From: Streptomyces pluripotens
GTDB lineage: Bacteria > Actinomycetota > Actinomycetes > Streptomycetales > Streptomycetaceae
Assembly (NCBI RefSeq): GCF_000802245.2
Contig: NZ_CP021080.1
Location: forward strand, 930,001 to 994,000
Direction: 5' to 3'
DNA length: 64,000 bases
Position numbers and translations under genes: made by a program. Shown piece after piece: positions 27,282-40,501 of this stretch; the first letter of the stretch is position 1; each line of letters starts with the position of its first letter. The notes under the pieces are model-generated. The model saw nothing but the letters and a program-made list of their open reading frames with translations. It was not told the origin of the DNA and did not search any database.

Positions 27282-29426
27282 TCACCCGATGTCCGGTGGA
27301 TCGATCCGCACCCGGACCGGCGCCCCGCTCCCCCGGGCCAGGCGAGCGGCCTGCGCGGTCTTGAGCGCGGAGGCCAGCGCGGCCCCGCTGCCCCGCGGTA
27401 CCCGGACGAGTGCCCGTTCCCAGTGCTCGCCGGGCGGCGCCGCGCCGGGCCTGCGCGGTCGGCCGGGCGGCGTCGGCGGCAGCGGTACCGGCCCCAGCAC
27501 CTCGGCGTCCGGCGGCAGCTCGACGGCTGCCAGGTACTCGGCAACGGCCGCAGCCGTTCCGGACACGGCCGCCATCCGCGACACCGGCGGGAATCCCAGC
27601 TCGGCCCGTTCGGTCAACTCCCGTACTGCGTGCCCGACCGGATCCCAGCGCACCAGCGCCTGCACCGGCCGCAAGGTCGGCTCGGCCACCACTACGACCG
27701 TCCCGCCCTGCTCCTGTGGCCGCACCAGCGCTGCCGCCGCGATCCAGCGGCGCAGCGCCTCCTCTCCGGCCCGCAGGTCTGGCCGCCCCAGCATCGCCCA
27801 GCCGTCCAACAGCAGGGCCGCCGCATACCCCCCCTCGGCGACCGGTTCGGCCCCCGGTGTGCTCACCACTAGCGCCGGCGTGCCCGGGACGGTGTCCAGC
27901 ACCTGCTCGCGCCCCGAGGTGCGCACGGGTACGGCGGGGAAGGCCCGCCCCAGCTCCTCGGCGGTGCGCCGCGCACCCACGACCTGTGCTCGGAGCCGGA
28001 AACCACCGCACTCCAGACAGTGCCAACCGCTCTCCACGCGCCCGCACCACCCGCACCCCAGCAGGCCCCCGTCCTTGCCTTCGAGCGGCCCCGCACAGTG
28101 CCGGCACCGCGCGGGAGCCCGGCACCGGGCGCAGGCCATGCGCGGGACGTATCCGCGCCGGGGCACCTGGACCAGCACCGGCCCGTGACGCAGCCCCTCA
28201 CGGGCCACCTGCCAGGCGACGCTGGGCAGCCGGGCGGCACGGGCGGCCTCGTCGCGCGCGAGGTCGTCGTCGCCGACGGTCCGAACCACAGGCGCGGTCC
28301 GCCGCACCTGCTCACGCCCGGCGACCAGCGGTCGGGCCCAGCCACTCTCGACGAGCTGGGCGGCCTCCACCGTGCAGCTCCAACTTCCAGCCAGAAAAGC
28401 GCACTTGTCCAAAGCTGCCCGCAGCAGCAGCACGTCCCGCGCATGGGGCTGTGGCGCGTGCTGCTCGCTGTGGCTGTCGTCACCGTCGTCCCAGATCGCG
28501 ACGAGGCCCAGATCCGTCACCGGGGCGAACATGGCCGCCCGGGTACCGACGACGGCGCGCACGGACCCCCGCCGCACGGCGAGCCACTGCGCGTACCGCT
28601 TCTCGGGTCCGGCGTCGGCGGTCAGCAGCGCATGGGCACCCTCGCCCAGCAGCTCGGTGAGTGCACGGTCGACCCGCGTGGCGGACCGCCCGTCCGGTAC
28701 GACGACGAGGGCGCCGCGTCCCGAGGCGAGCGTGGCGACGACGGCCCGGGCCAGTTCCTCGCTCCACAGCGGACCCGGTAGCGCGTGCCACAGGGCCCTG
28801 GGGCTTCTTCCTGAGGCCAGCGCCCCGAGGAAGGCGTGCCCGTGCTCGTAACGGTCCCAGGAACCGGTGTCCGGTGCGCTCGGTGGTGGCAGCGCCGCAG
28901 GCGAGGGCCGCTGCTCGGCGCGCGCGCTGCGGGGCGGCACGGCCAGTTGGAGCACGTCGGCGAGGCTGCCCGCGTACCGGTCGGCGACGGCCCGCGCCAG
29001 TCCCAGCAGTTCCTCGCTCAGCACCGGCTCCGGCGAGACGACCTGGGCCAGGGCGGCCAACGGCCCGGAGTAGTCGGACTCGGCCCGTCGCTCGATGAGG
29101 AAGCCGTCGACCAGCCCGCCGCCCTCGCGGCGCCCCTCGCGCACCCGGTGCCGCCCGGCCCCGAACCGCACCCGCACCCTGACCCCGGGCTGCGCCTGCT
29201 CGTCGAGTTCCTCGGGAACCGCGTAGTCGAAGTACCGGTCCAAGTGCAGGACGCCCTTGTCGACCAACACCCGTGCGACGGGCAACCGCGCGGCGAGCGC
29301 GGCCCCTCGCCAGGTCCGCGGCTTGGCCCGGGGCGTGTTCGCCTTGCGCACGCTCTCCCGGATGAGCGCGAGCTGCTCCGGCGCTGCCCCTTGGGCGCCG
29401 TCCCCCCGTCCGTTCTCGCTGCTCAC
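27282..29426 (-). CDS. priA: PriA-like primosomal protein N' without helicase ATP site
   Basis: A 714-residue actinobacterial PriA homologue. The N-terminal DNA-binding domain (about 45-165) has PVARVLVDKGVLHLDRYFDYAVPEEL. Eight cysteines form two zinc sites (C432, C435, C441, C444, C458, C461, C470, C473), as in true PriA. The Walker A loop expected near 215-222 reads ALPGPLWSEE instead of GxTGSGKTE, and the Walker B position reads IWDDGDDS (311-318) instead of a DEEH box. The protein therefore cannot be a normal ATP-driven helicase. Loss of these motifs is known in actinobacterial PriA. Likely it keeps fork or primosome binding. It precedes fmt in the conserved metK-priA-fmt region. Confidence 0.9.
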   Translation of the reverse strand: MSSENGRGDGAQGAAPEQLALIRESVRKANTPRAKPRTWRGAALAARLPVARVLVDKGVLHLDRYFDYAVPEELDEQAQPGVRVRVRFGAGRHRVREGRREGGGLVDGFLIERRAESDYSGPLAALAQVVSPEPVLSEELLGLARAVADRYAGSLADVLQLAVPPRSARAEQRPSPAALPPPSAPDTGSWDRYEHGHAFLGALASGRSPRALWHALPGPLWSEELARAVVATLASGRGALVVVPDGRSATRVDRALTELLGEGAHALLTADAGPEKRYAQWLAVRRGSVRAVVGTRAAMFAPVTDLGLVAIWDDGDDSHSEQHAPQPHARDVLLLRAALDKCAFLAGSWSCTVEAAQLVESGWARPLVAGREQVRRTAPVVRTVGDDDLARDEAARAARLPSVAWQVAREGLRHGPVLVQVPRRGYVPRMACARCRAPARCRHCAGPLEGKDGGLLGCGWCGRVESGWHCLECGGFRLRAQVVGARRTAEELGRAFPAVPVRTSGREQVLDTVPGTPALVVSTPGAEPVAEGGYAAALLLDGWAMLGRPDLRAGEEALRRWIAAAALVRPQEQGGTVVVVAEPTLRPVQALVRWDPVGHAVRELTERAELGFPPVSRMAAVSGTAAAVAEYLAAVELPPDAEVLGPVPLPPTPPGRPRRPGAAPPGEHWERALVRVPRGSGAALASALKTAQAARLARGSGAPVRVRIDPPDIG

Positions 29427-29583
29427 GCTTGCATTCTTACCAAACGGCACCGACAGCGCGGCGTCAGCCGATGCCCGCCCGCGTTCACCCCGCGCACGCG
29501 AAGCAGCTTCCCAAGGCCAATGGCTCCCAGGAGTCGGCCAGCGGTACGCGCCCGGCACAGGCCCGCCGGGCGGCGGGACCTGC

Positions 29584-29618
29584 CGAGGCCCGGCCTCCCG
29601 AAGGGCGGCCGGGCCTCG
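29584..29618 (-). terminator. metK terminator hairpin
   Basis: CGAGGCCCGGCC (29584-29595) and GGCCGGGCCTCG (29607-29618) form a perfect 12-bp stem with an 11-base loop, 26 bases past the metK stop. Confidence 0.75.
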
Positions 29619-29643
29619 ATGCGTTGCGAGGACGGGCGCGAGG

Positions 29644-30867
29644 CTACAGCCCCGTGGCGGCGCGCAGGGCGTCCACCCGGTCGGTGCGCTCCCAGGTGAA
29701 GTCCGGCAGCTCACGGCCGAAGTGTCCGTATGCCGCCGTCTGGGCGTAGATCGGGCGCAGCAGGTCGAGGTCCCGGATGATCGCGGCCGGACGCAGGTCG
29801 AAGACCTCCTCGATCGCCTTCTCGATCTTCTCGGGCTCCACCTTGTGGGTGCCGAACGTCTCCACGAACAGGCCCACCGGCTCCGCCTTGCCGATGGCGT
29901 AGGCGACCTGCACCTCGCAGCGGGAGGCCAGGCCTGCGGCGACCACGTTCTTGGCGACCCAGCGCATCGCGTAGGCGGCCGAGCGGTCGACCTTGGACGG
30001 GTCCTTGCCCGAGAAGGCGCCCCCACCATGGCGGGCCATACCGCCGTACGTGTCGATGATGATCTTGCGGCCGGTCAGGCCGGCGTCGCCCATCGGGCCG
30101 CCGATCTCGAAGCGGCCGGTCGGGTTGACCAGCAGCCGGTAGTTCTCGGTCTCCAGCTTGATGCCCTCGTCCAGCAGGGCCTTCAGCTCCGGTTCCACCA
30201 CGAATTCGCGGATGTCGGGGGCGAGCAACGACTCCAAGTCGATGTCCGAGGCGTGCTGGGAGGAGACGACCACGGTGTCCAGGCGGACCGCCTTGTCGCC
30301 GTCGTACTCGATGGTGACCTGTGTCTTGCCGTCCGGGCGCAGGTAGGGGATGGTGCCGTTCTTGCGGACCTCGGAGAGGCGCTTGGACAGACGGTGCGCC
30401 AGGAAGACGGGCAGCGGCATCAGGGTCGGCGTCTCGTCGGACGCGTAGCCGAACATCAGGCCCTGGTCGCCCGCGCCCTGTCGGTCCAGCTCGTCCACGT
30501 CTTCGCCTGCTGCGGCACTCTCGACCCGGGCCTCGTACGCCGCGTCGACCCCCTGCGCGATGTCCGGGGACTGTGCGCCGATGGACACCGACACTCCGCA
30601 GGAGGCGCCGTCGAAGCCCTTCTTGGAGGAGTCGTAGCCGATCTCCAGGATCTTTTCGCGGACGAGGGTCGCGATGTCCGCGTAGGCCTTGGTGGTGACC
30701 TCGCCGGCCACGTGCACCAGGCCGGTAGTGATCAGCGTCTCGACGGCGACCCGGGAGGTCGGGTCCTCGCGCAGCAGCGCGTCGAGAATGGTGTCACTGA
30801 TCTGGTCAGCGATCTTGTCCGGGTGGCCCTCGGTGACAGACTCCGAGGTGAACAGGCGACGGGACAC
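29644..30867 (-). CDS. metK: S-adenosylmethionine synthetase
   Basis: It makes S-adenosylmethionine from methionine and ATP. The 407-residue product begins [20 protein letters not shown], with the ATP-binding GHPDK, and carries the phosphate-binding glycine-rich loop [16 protein letters not shown] in the C-terminal third, plus IIIDTYGG. The GTG at 30867 is the start because GGGAG lies 4 bases upstream and the family N-terminus begins there. SAM feeds, among others, RsmB in this window. A leader hairpin lies upstream. The gene follows coaBC by 260 bases. Confidence 0.98.
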   Translation of the reverse strand: MSRRLFTSESVTEGHPDKIADQISDTILDALLREDPTSRVAVETLITTGLVHVAGEVTTKAYADIATLVREKILEIGYDSSKKGFDGASCGVSVSIGAQSPDIAQGVDAAYEARVESAAAGEDVDELDRQGAGDQGLMFGYASDETPTLMPLPVFLAHRLSKRLSEVRKNGTIPYLRPDGKTQVTIEYDGDKAVRLDTVVVSSQHASDIDLESLLAPDIREFVVEPELKALLDEGIKLETENYRLLVNPTGRFEIGGPMGDAGLTGRKIIIDTYGGMARHGGGAFSGKDPSKVDRSAAYAMRWVAKNVVAAGLASRCEVQVAYAIGKAEPVGLFVETFGTHKVEPEKIEKAIEEVFDLRPAAIIRDLDLLRPIYAQTAAYGHFGRELPDFTWERTDRVDALRAATGL

Positions 30868-30910
30868 AACGCTCCCTGTGGTTGCAGCGGCTGCTGGCTG
30901 ATCATTTGCA

Positions 30911-30939
30911 GACGACGCAAGGCAGCGCCCGGCGTCGTC
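30911..30939 (-). promoter_or_regulatory. Hairpin in the metK leader
   Basis: GACGACGC (30911-30918) and GCGTCGTC (30932-30939) form a perfect 8-bp stem with a 13-base loop, about 45 bases before the metK start. On the minus strand it follows TAAACT, a possible -10 element near 30946-30951, so it would sit close to the mRNA 5' end. Function unknown. Confidence 0.4.
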
Positions 30940-31127
30940 CGTGAACAGTTTATCGGTCGCACTCGGCCCGTGGGCCACCGTCTCGCCTCTCGGGAGCGCT
31001 GTGACCTGCGGCACGGGCATTCTGCACAATGCGGGGCGGCGTTGGCCAGGGCCGCCACACCGGAATTCAAGTGGTCCGTGTGCCCGCCGTCACCCTCGCC
31101 TCCACGTCGGCCCGGAGCAACCGGGCG

Positions 31128-32330
31128 TCAGACCAGCCGCTGTACGACCAGGTCCCAGACCGTGTCGGCCAGGGCTTCCTTGGGTCCGTACGGGACCGGC
31201 GTCTCGCTCCCGTCGGCGCCCAGCACGACGGCCTCGTTCTCCTCGGAACCGAACGTCTTGCGCTCCCCCACCTCGTTGACCACCAGCAGGTCACATCCCT
31301 TGCGGGCGAGTTTGACGCGGCCGTTGGCAAGGACGTCGTCGGTCTCGGCGGCAAAGCCGACGATCACCTGACCGGCGCGGGGCCGGTCGGTGGATACCTC
31401 CGCGAGGATGTCCGGATTTCGCACCAGGCCGACGGGATCAGGATCCTGGCCGTCCCTCTTCTTGATCTTCCCGGCGGCGTAGGCGGCCGGACGGAAGTCG
31501 GCGACGGCGGCGGCCATGACCACCGCGTCGGCGTCCGCAGCGGCCTTGAGTACGGCCTCGCGCAGTTGGACGGCCGTACCGACCTGGACGACGTCCACTC
31601 CAGCCGGGTCGGGCAGGCCGGTGTTGGCCGCGATCAGCGTCACCCGGGCGCCACGGGCCGCTGCGGTGCGGGCGAGGGCGTAGCCCTGCTTGCCGGAGGA
31701 GCGGTTACCGAGGAAGCGGACCGGGTCGAGGGGTTCGCGGGTGCCGCCGGCGGACACGATGACGTGCCGGCCCGTGAGGTCGGGCTCGGTGGCCCCACGG
31801 GCCAGCACCCGGCGGCACGCCTCGAAGATCTCTGCCGGGTCGGGCAGCCGGCCCTTGCCGGTGTCGACACCGGTGAGGCGGCCGACTGCGGGCTCGATGA
31901 CGACGGCACCGCGGCGGCGCAGCGTGGCCACGTTCGCCTGGGTGGCGGGGTGCTCCCACATCTCGGTGTGCATCGCCGGAGCGAAGACCACCGGGCAGCG
32001 GGCCGTGAGGAGCGTGTTGGTCAGCAGGTCGTCCGCGAGGCCGTGAGCGGCTTTGGCGAGCATGTCGGCGGTGGCCGGAGCGACGATGACCAGGTCTGCG
32101 CGCTGGCCGATGCGGACGTGCGGGACGTCGTGGACCTCGTCCCAGACCTCGGTGGCGACCGGCTTGCCGGACAGGGCGGACCAGGTGGCGGCACCGACGA
32201 AGTGCAGCGCGGAGGCGGTGGGCACGACGCGGACGTCATGGCCCGACTCCGTGAACCTTCTCAGCAGCTCACAGGCCTTGTACGCGGCGATGCCGCCGCT
32301 GACCCCCAGAACGACCCTCGGCTTGTCCAC
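31128..32330 (-). CDS. coaBC: Bifunctional phosphopantothenoylcysteine decarboxylase / PPC synthetase
   Basis: Two consecutive CoA-biosynthesis activities in a 400-residue protein. The N-terminal flavoprotein decarboxylase (CoaC, about 1-180) has GVSGGIAAYKACELLRR, the His of DVPHVRIGQ and the substrate-binding PAMHTEMWEHPATQANV. The C-terminal synthetase (CoaB, about 185-400) has VIVSAGGTREPLDPVRFLGNRSSGKQGYALA and the KxKK motif in GKIKKRDGQD. The GTG start at 32330 has GGGGAG upstream. It follows rpoZ, separated by a strong hairpin, in the order ihf-gmk-rpoZ-coaBC-metK also found in mycobacteria. Confidence 0.97.
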   Translation of the reverse strand: MDKPRVVLGVSGGIAAYKACELLRRFTESGHDVRVVPTASALHFVGAATWSALSGKPVATEVWDEVHDVPHVRIGQRADLVIVAPATADMLAKAAHGLADDLLTNTLLTARCPVVFAPAMHTEMWEHPATQANVATLRRRGAVVIEPAVGRLTGVDTGKGRLPDPAEIFEACRRVLARGATEPDLTGRHVIVSAGGTREPLDPVRFLGNRSSGKQGYALARTAAARGARVTLIAANTGLPDPAGVDVVQVGTAVQLREAVLKAAADADAVVMAAAVADFRPAAYAAGKIKKRDGQDPDPVGLVRNPDILAEVSTDRPRAGQVIVGFAAETDDVLANGRVKLARKGCDLLVVNEVGERKTFGSEENEAVVLGADGSETPVPYGPKEALADTVWDLVVQRLV

Positions 32331-32372
32331 GATTTCTCCCCGGACTCGGAACCCTGCAACACCCATGACACA

Positions 32373-32407
32373 CCACAGGCCCGGCAGCGTGACTGCCGAG
32401 CCTGTGG
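32373..32407 (-). terminator. Hairpin between rpoZ and coaBC
   Basis: Arms 32373-32387 and 32393-32407 pair at 14 of 15 positions (CCACAGGC plus CGGCAG on one side) around the loop CGTGA. It lies 26 bases past the rpoZ stop and could terminate or attenuate transcription into coaBC. Confidence 0.75.
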
Positions 32408-32432
32408 ATAAGTCAACCGCAATCCGAAAGTA

Positions 32433-32705
32433 CTACTGTGCCGGCCCCTCAATGGCCTCGGAGGTCAGCAGACCGGCGTTGATCTCGCGCAGGGAGATCG
32501 AGAGCGGCTTCTCGTGGACGTGGGTGTCGACAAGCGGACCGACGTACTCCAGGAGGCCCTCGCCGAGCTGCGAGTAGTACGCGTTGATCTGGCGGGCACG
32601 CTTGGCCGCGTAGATCACGAGGCTGTACTTCGAGTCGGTGGCCTCGAGGAGCTCGTCGATCGGCGGGTTGATGATGCCCTCGGGCGCGGTGATGGAAGAG
32701 GACAC
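32433..32705 (-). CDS. rpoZ: RNA polymerase omega subunit
   Basis: A 90-residue omega subunit that stabilises the beta-prime subunit during RNA polymerase assembly. The conserved core reads [31 protein letters not shown] (about residues 14-44), with the C-terminal region LREINAGLL. The GTG start lies 78 bases downstream of gmk. The gmk-rpoZ-coaBC arrangement is conserved widely in bacteria. Confidence 0.97.
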   Translation of the reverse strand: MSSSITAPEGIINPPIDELLEATDSKYSLVIYAAKRARQINAYYSQLGEGLLEYVGPLVDTHVHEKPLSISLREINAGLLTSEAIEGPAQ

Positions 32706-32783
32706 GCTCTACCTTCCGATGGGTGGGAAAGAATTCAGTCGGTGCGACCGGTCACTGTGGGCAGTCACACTCACGAGAGACGA

Positions 32784-33341
32784 TCACACAACGTCCATCA
32801 AGGCTAGCAGCTCGCGGGCCACGTCCTCGACGGAGGTGTTGACCAAGGTCAGATCGAACTCCGGTTCGGCCGCGAGCTCGGTCCTGGCCGCCCCCAGACG
32901 GCGCTCGATGACTTCTGGCGGCTCGGTCCCACGGCCGGTGAGCCTGCGCACCAGCTCCTCCCAGGAGGGCGGAGCCAGAAACACCAGCCGGGCGTCGGAC
33001 ATCGACTCCCGGACCTGGCGAGCACCCTGGAGGTCGATCTCCAGCAGGACGGGCTCGCCCTTCTCCAGCCGCTCCAGCACGGCCGCGCGCGGTGTGCCGT
33101 AGCGGTTGCCGGCGAACTCGGCCCACTCCAGCAGCTCACCGTTGGCGATCAGCTTGTCCATCTCCTCGTCGGTCACGAAGAAGTAGTGGACTCCGTGTTG
33201 CTCACCGGGACGCGGCTTGCGGGTGGTCGCCGACACCGAGAGCCAGACGTCGGGGTGTTCCTTGCGCATATGGGCGACGACCGTGCTCTTGCCGACCCCC
33301 GAGGGGCCGGAGAGCACGGTCAGCCGCGGACGTTCACTCAT
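32784..33341 (-). CDS. gmk: Guanylate kinase
   Basis: It phosphorylates GMP to GDP. The 185-residue protein has the P-loop [12 protein letters not shown] (about residues 11-22), the GMP-binding segment [22 protein letters not shown] and the lid/catalytic region [12 protein letters not shown]. The gene lies between ihf and rpoZ in the conserved block. GMP metabolism also involves GuaB1 in this window. Confidence 0.97.
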   Translation of the reverse strand: MSERPRLTVLSGPSGVGKSTVVAHMRKEHPDVWLSVSATTRKPRPGEQHGVHYFFVTDEEMDKLIANGELLEWAEFAGNRYGTPRAAVLERLEKGEPVLLEIDLQGARQVRESMSDARLVFLAPPSWEELVRRLTGRGTEPPEVIERRLGAARTELAAEPEFDLTLVNTSVEDVARELLALMDVV

Positions 33342-33413
33342 GCAGCGATTATTCCAGCAATCCCGGAGTGCCCGGGACTCCCGGCCCGGCCGTCAGTGCG
33401 CCGGGAGGCCCCC

Positions 33414-33737
33414 TCAGGAGCCGGTGCTGCCGAACTCACGCTCCAGGGAGGCGATCTGGTTGGAACCGAGGCCGCGCACCCGGCGGCTCTCGGAGATGCC
33501 CAGACGCTCCATGATCTGCTTGGCGCGGACCTTGCCCACGCCCGGCAGGGACTCAAGGAGGGCGGAGACCTTCATCTTGCCGATGACGTCGTTCTCCTGG
33601 CCCTGCTTGATGACCTCGTGCAGGGAGGCGCCGGAGTGCTTGAGTCGATTCTTGACCTCGGCCCGCTCCCGGCGAGCCGCGGCGGCCTTTTCGAGCGCGG
33701 CTGCGCGCTGTTCAGGGGTAAGGGGCGGAAGAGCCAC
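33414..33737 (-). CDS. ihf: Actinobacterial integration host factor (sIHF/mIHF)
   Basis: A 107-residue nucleoid-associated protein unrelated to E. coli IHF. The basic N-terminal helix (PEQRAAALEKAAAARRERAEVK) is followed by the helix-two-turn-helix DNA-binding region with VSALLESLPGVGKVRAKQIMERLGI and SRRVRGLGSNQ. As I recall, the sequence is nearly identical to S. coelicolor sIHF, which shapes the nucleoid and affects sporulation and antibiotic production. The GTG start at 33737 gives the family length. It lies immediately downstream of pyrF (268 bases) and upstream of gmk. Confidence 0.96.
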   Translation of the reverse strand: MALPPLTPEQRAAALEKAAAARRERAEVKNRLKHSGASLHEVIKQGQENDVIGKMKVSALLESLPGVGKVRAKQIMERLGISESRRVRGLGSNQIASLEREFGSTGS

Positions 33738-34004
33738 GCCTACGTCACCTCGGATGTCGAACTGTCGGATACGGACCGGTGAGGAACCTAGTCGCCCCAC
33801 ACCTGGGGAGCCACGAGCAACACGCTTCGCCCGTTCACTCTGCTCGGAGACTAGCGGGCAAGTGCGCCAGAGTCAGCGAGAACAGCGGAAAAGTCCTGGT
33901 CAGCCTCCATCAGGCCAGACATTTCAGACATACTGCCCTCGATTTGAGGATGTATTCACGTTCAAGTTGTTCCGACACCCCACACCGAGCCCGCCGCCGA
34001 GGGG

Positions 34005-34850
34005 TCAGGCACCGCCCACGGCTGCCCGGATCTCCTCCGCGAAATGCTCCGTGACCGAACGCAGCGCTCCGACTTCGGGACCGTGACGCAGCACACCACG
34101 GCTGACGTTCGGGACGACGTTGCGCAGCGCCGGACCGAAGAGGCCGGGCAGATCGGCCGGCGTCGCGCCCTGCGCCCCGACACCCGGCGCGAGGAGCGGT
34201 CCGTTGATGTCGAGGTCGTGGGACGACAGGTCACCGACCGTCGCACCGACGACCGCTCCGAAGGAACCCAGCGGTTCCTCGCCCGCGTTCTCCACGGCCA
34301 GGTGGGCGAGCACGGTCGCGCCCACCGAGCGGCCGTCGGCGCGCACCGCGTGCTGCACCTCGGGGCCCTCCGGGTTCGAGGTCAATGCCAGCACGAACAG
34401 CCCGGCACCGCTCTCCCGCGCCAGCGCGACGGCCGGACTGAGCGAGCCGTAACCGAGGTACGGCGAGACGGTGAGGGCATCGGAGAACAGTGGGGCGCCC
34501 TTGCGCAGGTAGGCCTCGGCATACCCGGCCATGGTCGAGCCGATGTCACCGCGCTTGGCGTCCATCACGACCAGAGCACCGGCCGCACGCGCCTGCTCGA
34601 CCGTCTTCTCCAGGACGGCGATTCCGCGCGAGCCGAACCGCTCGTAGAACGCGCTCTGCGGCTTCATGACGGCGACCCGGTCGGCCACCGCCTCCACGAC
34701 GGTGCGGCTGAACCGCTCCAGTCCGGCCACATCGTCGTTCAGGCCCCACGCGGCGAGCAGGGAGGCGTGCGGGTCGATGCCCACGCACAGCGGGCCGCGC
34801 TCGTCCATGGCGCGGCGCAGACGGGCACCGAACGGTTCCAGGACACTCAT
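34005..34850 (-). CDS. pyrF: Orotidine-5'-phosphate decarboxylase (type 2)
   Basis: Last step of UMP synthesis. The 281-residue protein is the longer actinobacterial type: [12 protein letters not shown] near the N-terminus, [14 protein letters not shown], and the catalytic Asp-Lys array [12 protein letters not shown] with D-K-x-x-D. The glycine-rich phosphate site is [10 protein letters not shown]. Its ATG overlaps the pyrD stop (ATGA), placing it last in the pyr operon. The preferred start at 34850 excludes an Arg-rich upstream extension inside pyrD. Confidence 0.97.
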   Translation of the reverse strand: MSVLEPFGARLRRAMDERGPLCVGIDPHASLLAAWGLNDDVAGLERFSRTVVEAVADRVAVMKPQSAFYERFGSRGIAVLEKTVEQARAAGALVVMDAKRGDIGSTMAGYAEAYLRKGAPLFSDALTVSPYLGYGSLSPAVALARESGAGLFVLALTSNPEGPEVQHAVRADGRSVGATVLAHLAVENAGEEPLGSFGAVVGATVGDLSSHDLDINGPLLAPGVGAQGATPADLPGLFGPALRNVVPNVSRGVLRHGPEVGALRSVTEHFAEEIRAAVGGA

Positions 34851-35953
34851 GCGGACTTCCTTACGTCGGCACCGACGGCGTCGGCGAGGGTGGCATAGGG
34901 ACTGGTGCGCAGACGGGCGGCGAGACCCTGGTGCACGGCCCGGCACCAGAAGGGGCCTTCGTAGATGAAGGCGCTGTACCCCTGGACGAGCGTGGCACCG
35001 GCCAGAATGCGCTGCCAGGCGTCCTCAGCCGTCTCGATGCCGCCGACGCCCACCAGGGTGATCCGGTCGCCCACGCGCGCGTACAGGCGCCGCAGGACCT
35101 CAAGAGACCGTTCCTTGAGCGGGGCACCGGACAGGCCACCGGACTCCTTCACCAGCGAGGCGGCCGACCTGAGGCCGAGGCCCTCACGCGCGATGGTGGT
35201 GTTGGTGGCGATGATTCCGTCCAGGCCGAGCTCCACGGCCAGGTCGGCCACGGCGTCGATGTCCTCGTCGGCGAGGTCCGGGGCGATCTTCACCAAGAGC
35301 GGGACGCGCCGGCTCGCGACCGTGCGGTCGGCGGCCTCGCGGACGGCGGACAGCAGCGGGCGCAGGTGATCGACCGCTTGCAGATTGCGCAGGCCGGGCG
35401 TGTTCGGCGAGGAGACGTTGACGACCAGGTAGTCGGCGTACGGCGCCAGGCGCTCGGCCGACTTCACGTAGTCGCCGGCGGCCTCCGCCTCCGGCACGAC
35501 CTTCGTCTTGCCGATGTTGACACCCACGATCGTCCTGAACACCGGTTCACGGGTGGCGAGGCGGGCCGCGACGGCCAGCGAGCCGTCGTTGTTGAAACCC
35601 ATGCGGTTGATCAACGCGCGGTCCGCGACGAGGCGGAACAGCCGCTTCTTGGGGTTGCCGGGCTGCGGCTCGCCCGTCACCGTGCCGATCTCGACGTGGT
35701 CGAAGCCCAGCATTGCCATCCCGTCGATCGCGGCGGCGTTCTTGTCGAAGCCTGCGGCGAGCCCGAAGGGACCGTGCATGCGCAACCCGAAGGCCTCCGT
35801 GCGCAGTTCCTTGTGACGGGGGGCGAGCACGGCCGCGACGAGGGTGCGGAGCACCGGGACGCGGACCGCGCGGCGGATCCAGCGGAAGGCCAGGTGGTGG
35901 GCCCGCTCCGGATCCATCCGGGTGAAAACCAGGCGGAAGAAGAGTGTGTACAT
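34847..35953 (-). CDS. pyrD: Quinone-dependent dihydroorotate dehydrogenase (class 2)
   Basis: It oxidises dihydroorotate to orotate, passing electrons to quinone at the membrane. The 368-residue class 2 enzyme has an N-terminal amphipathic helix ([21 protein letters not shown]), FMN-binding [10 protein letters not shown], the catalytic loop [14 protein letters not shown] with the class 2 serine, and the phosphate-binding [15 protein letters not shown]. It lies 89 bases after carB, across a strong hairpin, and overlaps pyrF by 4 bases. Confidence 0.97.
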   Translation of the reverse strand: MYTLFFRLVFTRMDPERAHHLAFRWIRRAVRVPVLRTLVAAVLAPRHKELRTEAFGLRMHGPFGLAAGFDKNAAAIDGMAMLGFDHVEIGTVTGEPQPGNPKKRLFRLVADRALINRMGFNNDGSLAVAARLATREPVFRTIVGVNIGKTKVVPEAEAAGDYVKSAERLAPYADYLVVNVSSPNTPGLRNLQAVDHLRPLLSAVREAADRTVASRRVPLLVKIAPDLADEDIDAVADLAVELGLDGIIATNTTIAREGLGLRSAASLVKESGGLSGAPLKERSLEVLRRLYARVGDRITLVGVGGIETAEDAWQRILAGATLVQGYSAFIYEGPFWCRAVHQGLAARLRTSPYATLADAVGADVRKSA

Positions 35954-36001
35954 CTCGGAAAGTCCTCAGGGATCCTCGTGAAGACGGGTGCCCGTCCTCA
36001 C

Positions 36002-36037
36002 GAAGAGGGGGACACCGTATCCGGTGTCCCCCTCTTC
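36002..36037 (-). terminator. Intra-operon hairpin between carB and pyrD
   Basis: The arms 36002-36017 and 36022-36037 are perfectly complementary over 16 bp with a TATC loop. The hairpin begins 6 bases after the carB stop and precedes pyrD, so it sits inside the pyr gene series. No U-tract follows on the minus strand; it may be a partial terminator or RNA-processing site. A smaller GACGGG-TG-CCCGTC hairpin is at about 35983-35996. Confidence 0.75.
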
Positions 36038-36042
36038 GGCTG

Positions 36043-39343
<3,301 letters not shown>

Positions 39344-39351
<8 letters not shown>

Positions 39352-40501
39352 GCTGGCCCTCCATCAGGGAGACGAAGCGGTCGAACAGGTAGGCGGCGTC
39401 GTGCGGGCCCGCTGCCGCTTCGGGGTGGTACTGGACGGAGAAGGCGGGCTGGTCGAGCAGGTGCAGCCCCTCCACAACGTTGTCGTTCAGGCAGACGTGC
39501 GAGACCTCGGCGCGGCCGAACCTCGTCTCGCTGGTCTTGTCGAGCGGTGCGTCCACGGCGAAGCCGTGGTTGTGGGCGGTGACCTCGACCTTGCCGGTCG
39601 TACGGTCCTGGACCGGCTGGTTGATGCCGCGGTGGCCGTACTTCAGTTTGTAGGTGCCGAAGCCGAGCGCACGGCCGAGGATCTGGTTTCCGAAGCAGAT
39701 GCCGAACAGCGGCGTCCTGCGCTCCAGCACGGCGGTCATGAGCGCGACCGGGCCGTCGGCGGTCGCCGGGTCGCCGGGGCCGTTGGAGAAGAACACACCG
39801 TCCGGCTCGATGGCGTACACGTCGTCGACCGTGGCGGTGGCGGGCAGTACGTGCACCTCGATGCCGCGCTCGGCCATACGGTGCGGGGTCATGCCCTTGA
39901 TGCCGAGGTCGATGGCGGCGACGGTGAACTTCTTCTCGCCGATCGCCGGGACCACGTAGGCCTCCTTCGTGGCGACCTCCTCGTAGAGGCTCGCGCCCTT
40001 CATGTGCGGCTGCGCCTGCACACGGGTGAGGAGTTCGGCCTCAGCCACGATCGCCTCGCCGGAGAAGATCCCGGCCCGCATGGAGCCGCGCTCGCGCAGG
40101 TGGCGGGTGAGGGCCCGGGTGTCGATGCCGGAGATGCCGACCACGCCCTGCCGTTCCAGTTCGTCGTCCAGGGAGCGCTTGGCCCGCCAGTTGGACGGCA
40201 CGCGTGCGGGATCGCGCACGACGTAACCGGAGACCCAGATGCGGCTCGACTCGTCGTCCTCGTCGTTCCAGCCGGTGTTGCCGATCTGCGGCGCCGTCGC
40301 GACGACGATCTGGCGGTCGTACGACGGGTCGGTGAGGGTCTCCTGGTAGCCGGTCATGCCGGTGGAGAACACGGCCTCGCCGAAGGTCTCCCCCACGGCC
40401 CCGTAGGCACGGCCGCGGAAGGCGCGGCCGTCCTCCAGGACGAGTACGGCGGGAAGCGCCCTGGTCCTCTGCGAGGAGCTTCCCCTGGTGGAGGTCGTCA
40501 T
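39344..40501 (-). CDS. carA: Carbamoyl-phosphate synthase small (glutaminase) subunit
   Basis: It releases ammonia from glutamine for CarB. In the 385-residue protein, the class I amidotransferase triad is C269 in [15 protein letters not shown], with H359 and E361 in VQYHPEA. The N-terminal CPSase domain has [30 protein letters not shown] segments. A Ser/Thr/Arg-rich N-terminal tail of about 14 residues precedes the domain. The ATG overlaps the upstream membrane-protein gene by 4 bases, and the 3' end overlaps carB by 8 bases. Confidence 0.98.

Noticed and set aside
30940..31030. Resemblance to an S-box (SAM-I/SAM-IV) riboswitch upstream of metK (CCCGAGAGGCGAGACGGTGGCCC on the minus strand)
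   Set aside because: Only fragments of the core appear; the GGCAACC segment is missing and the segment probably lies upstream of the promoter.
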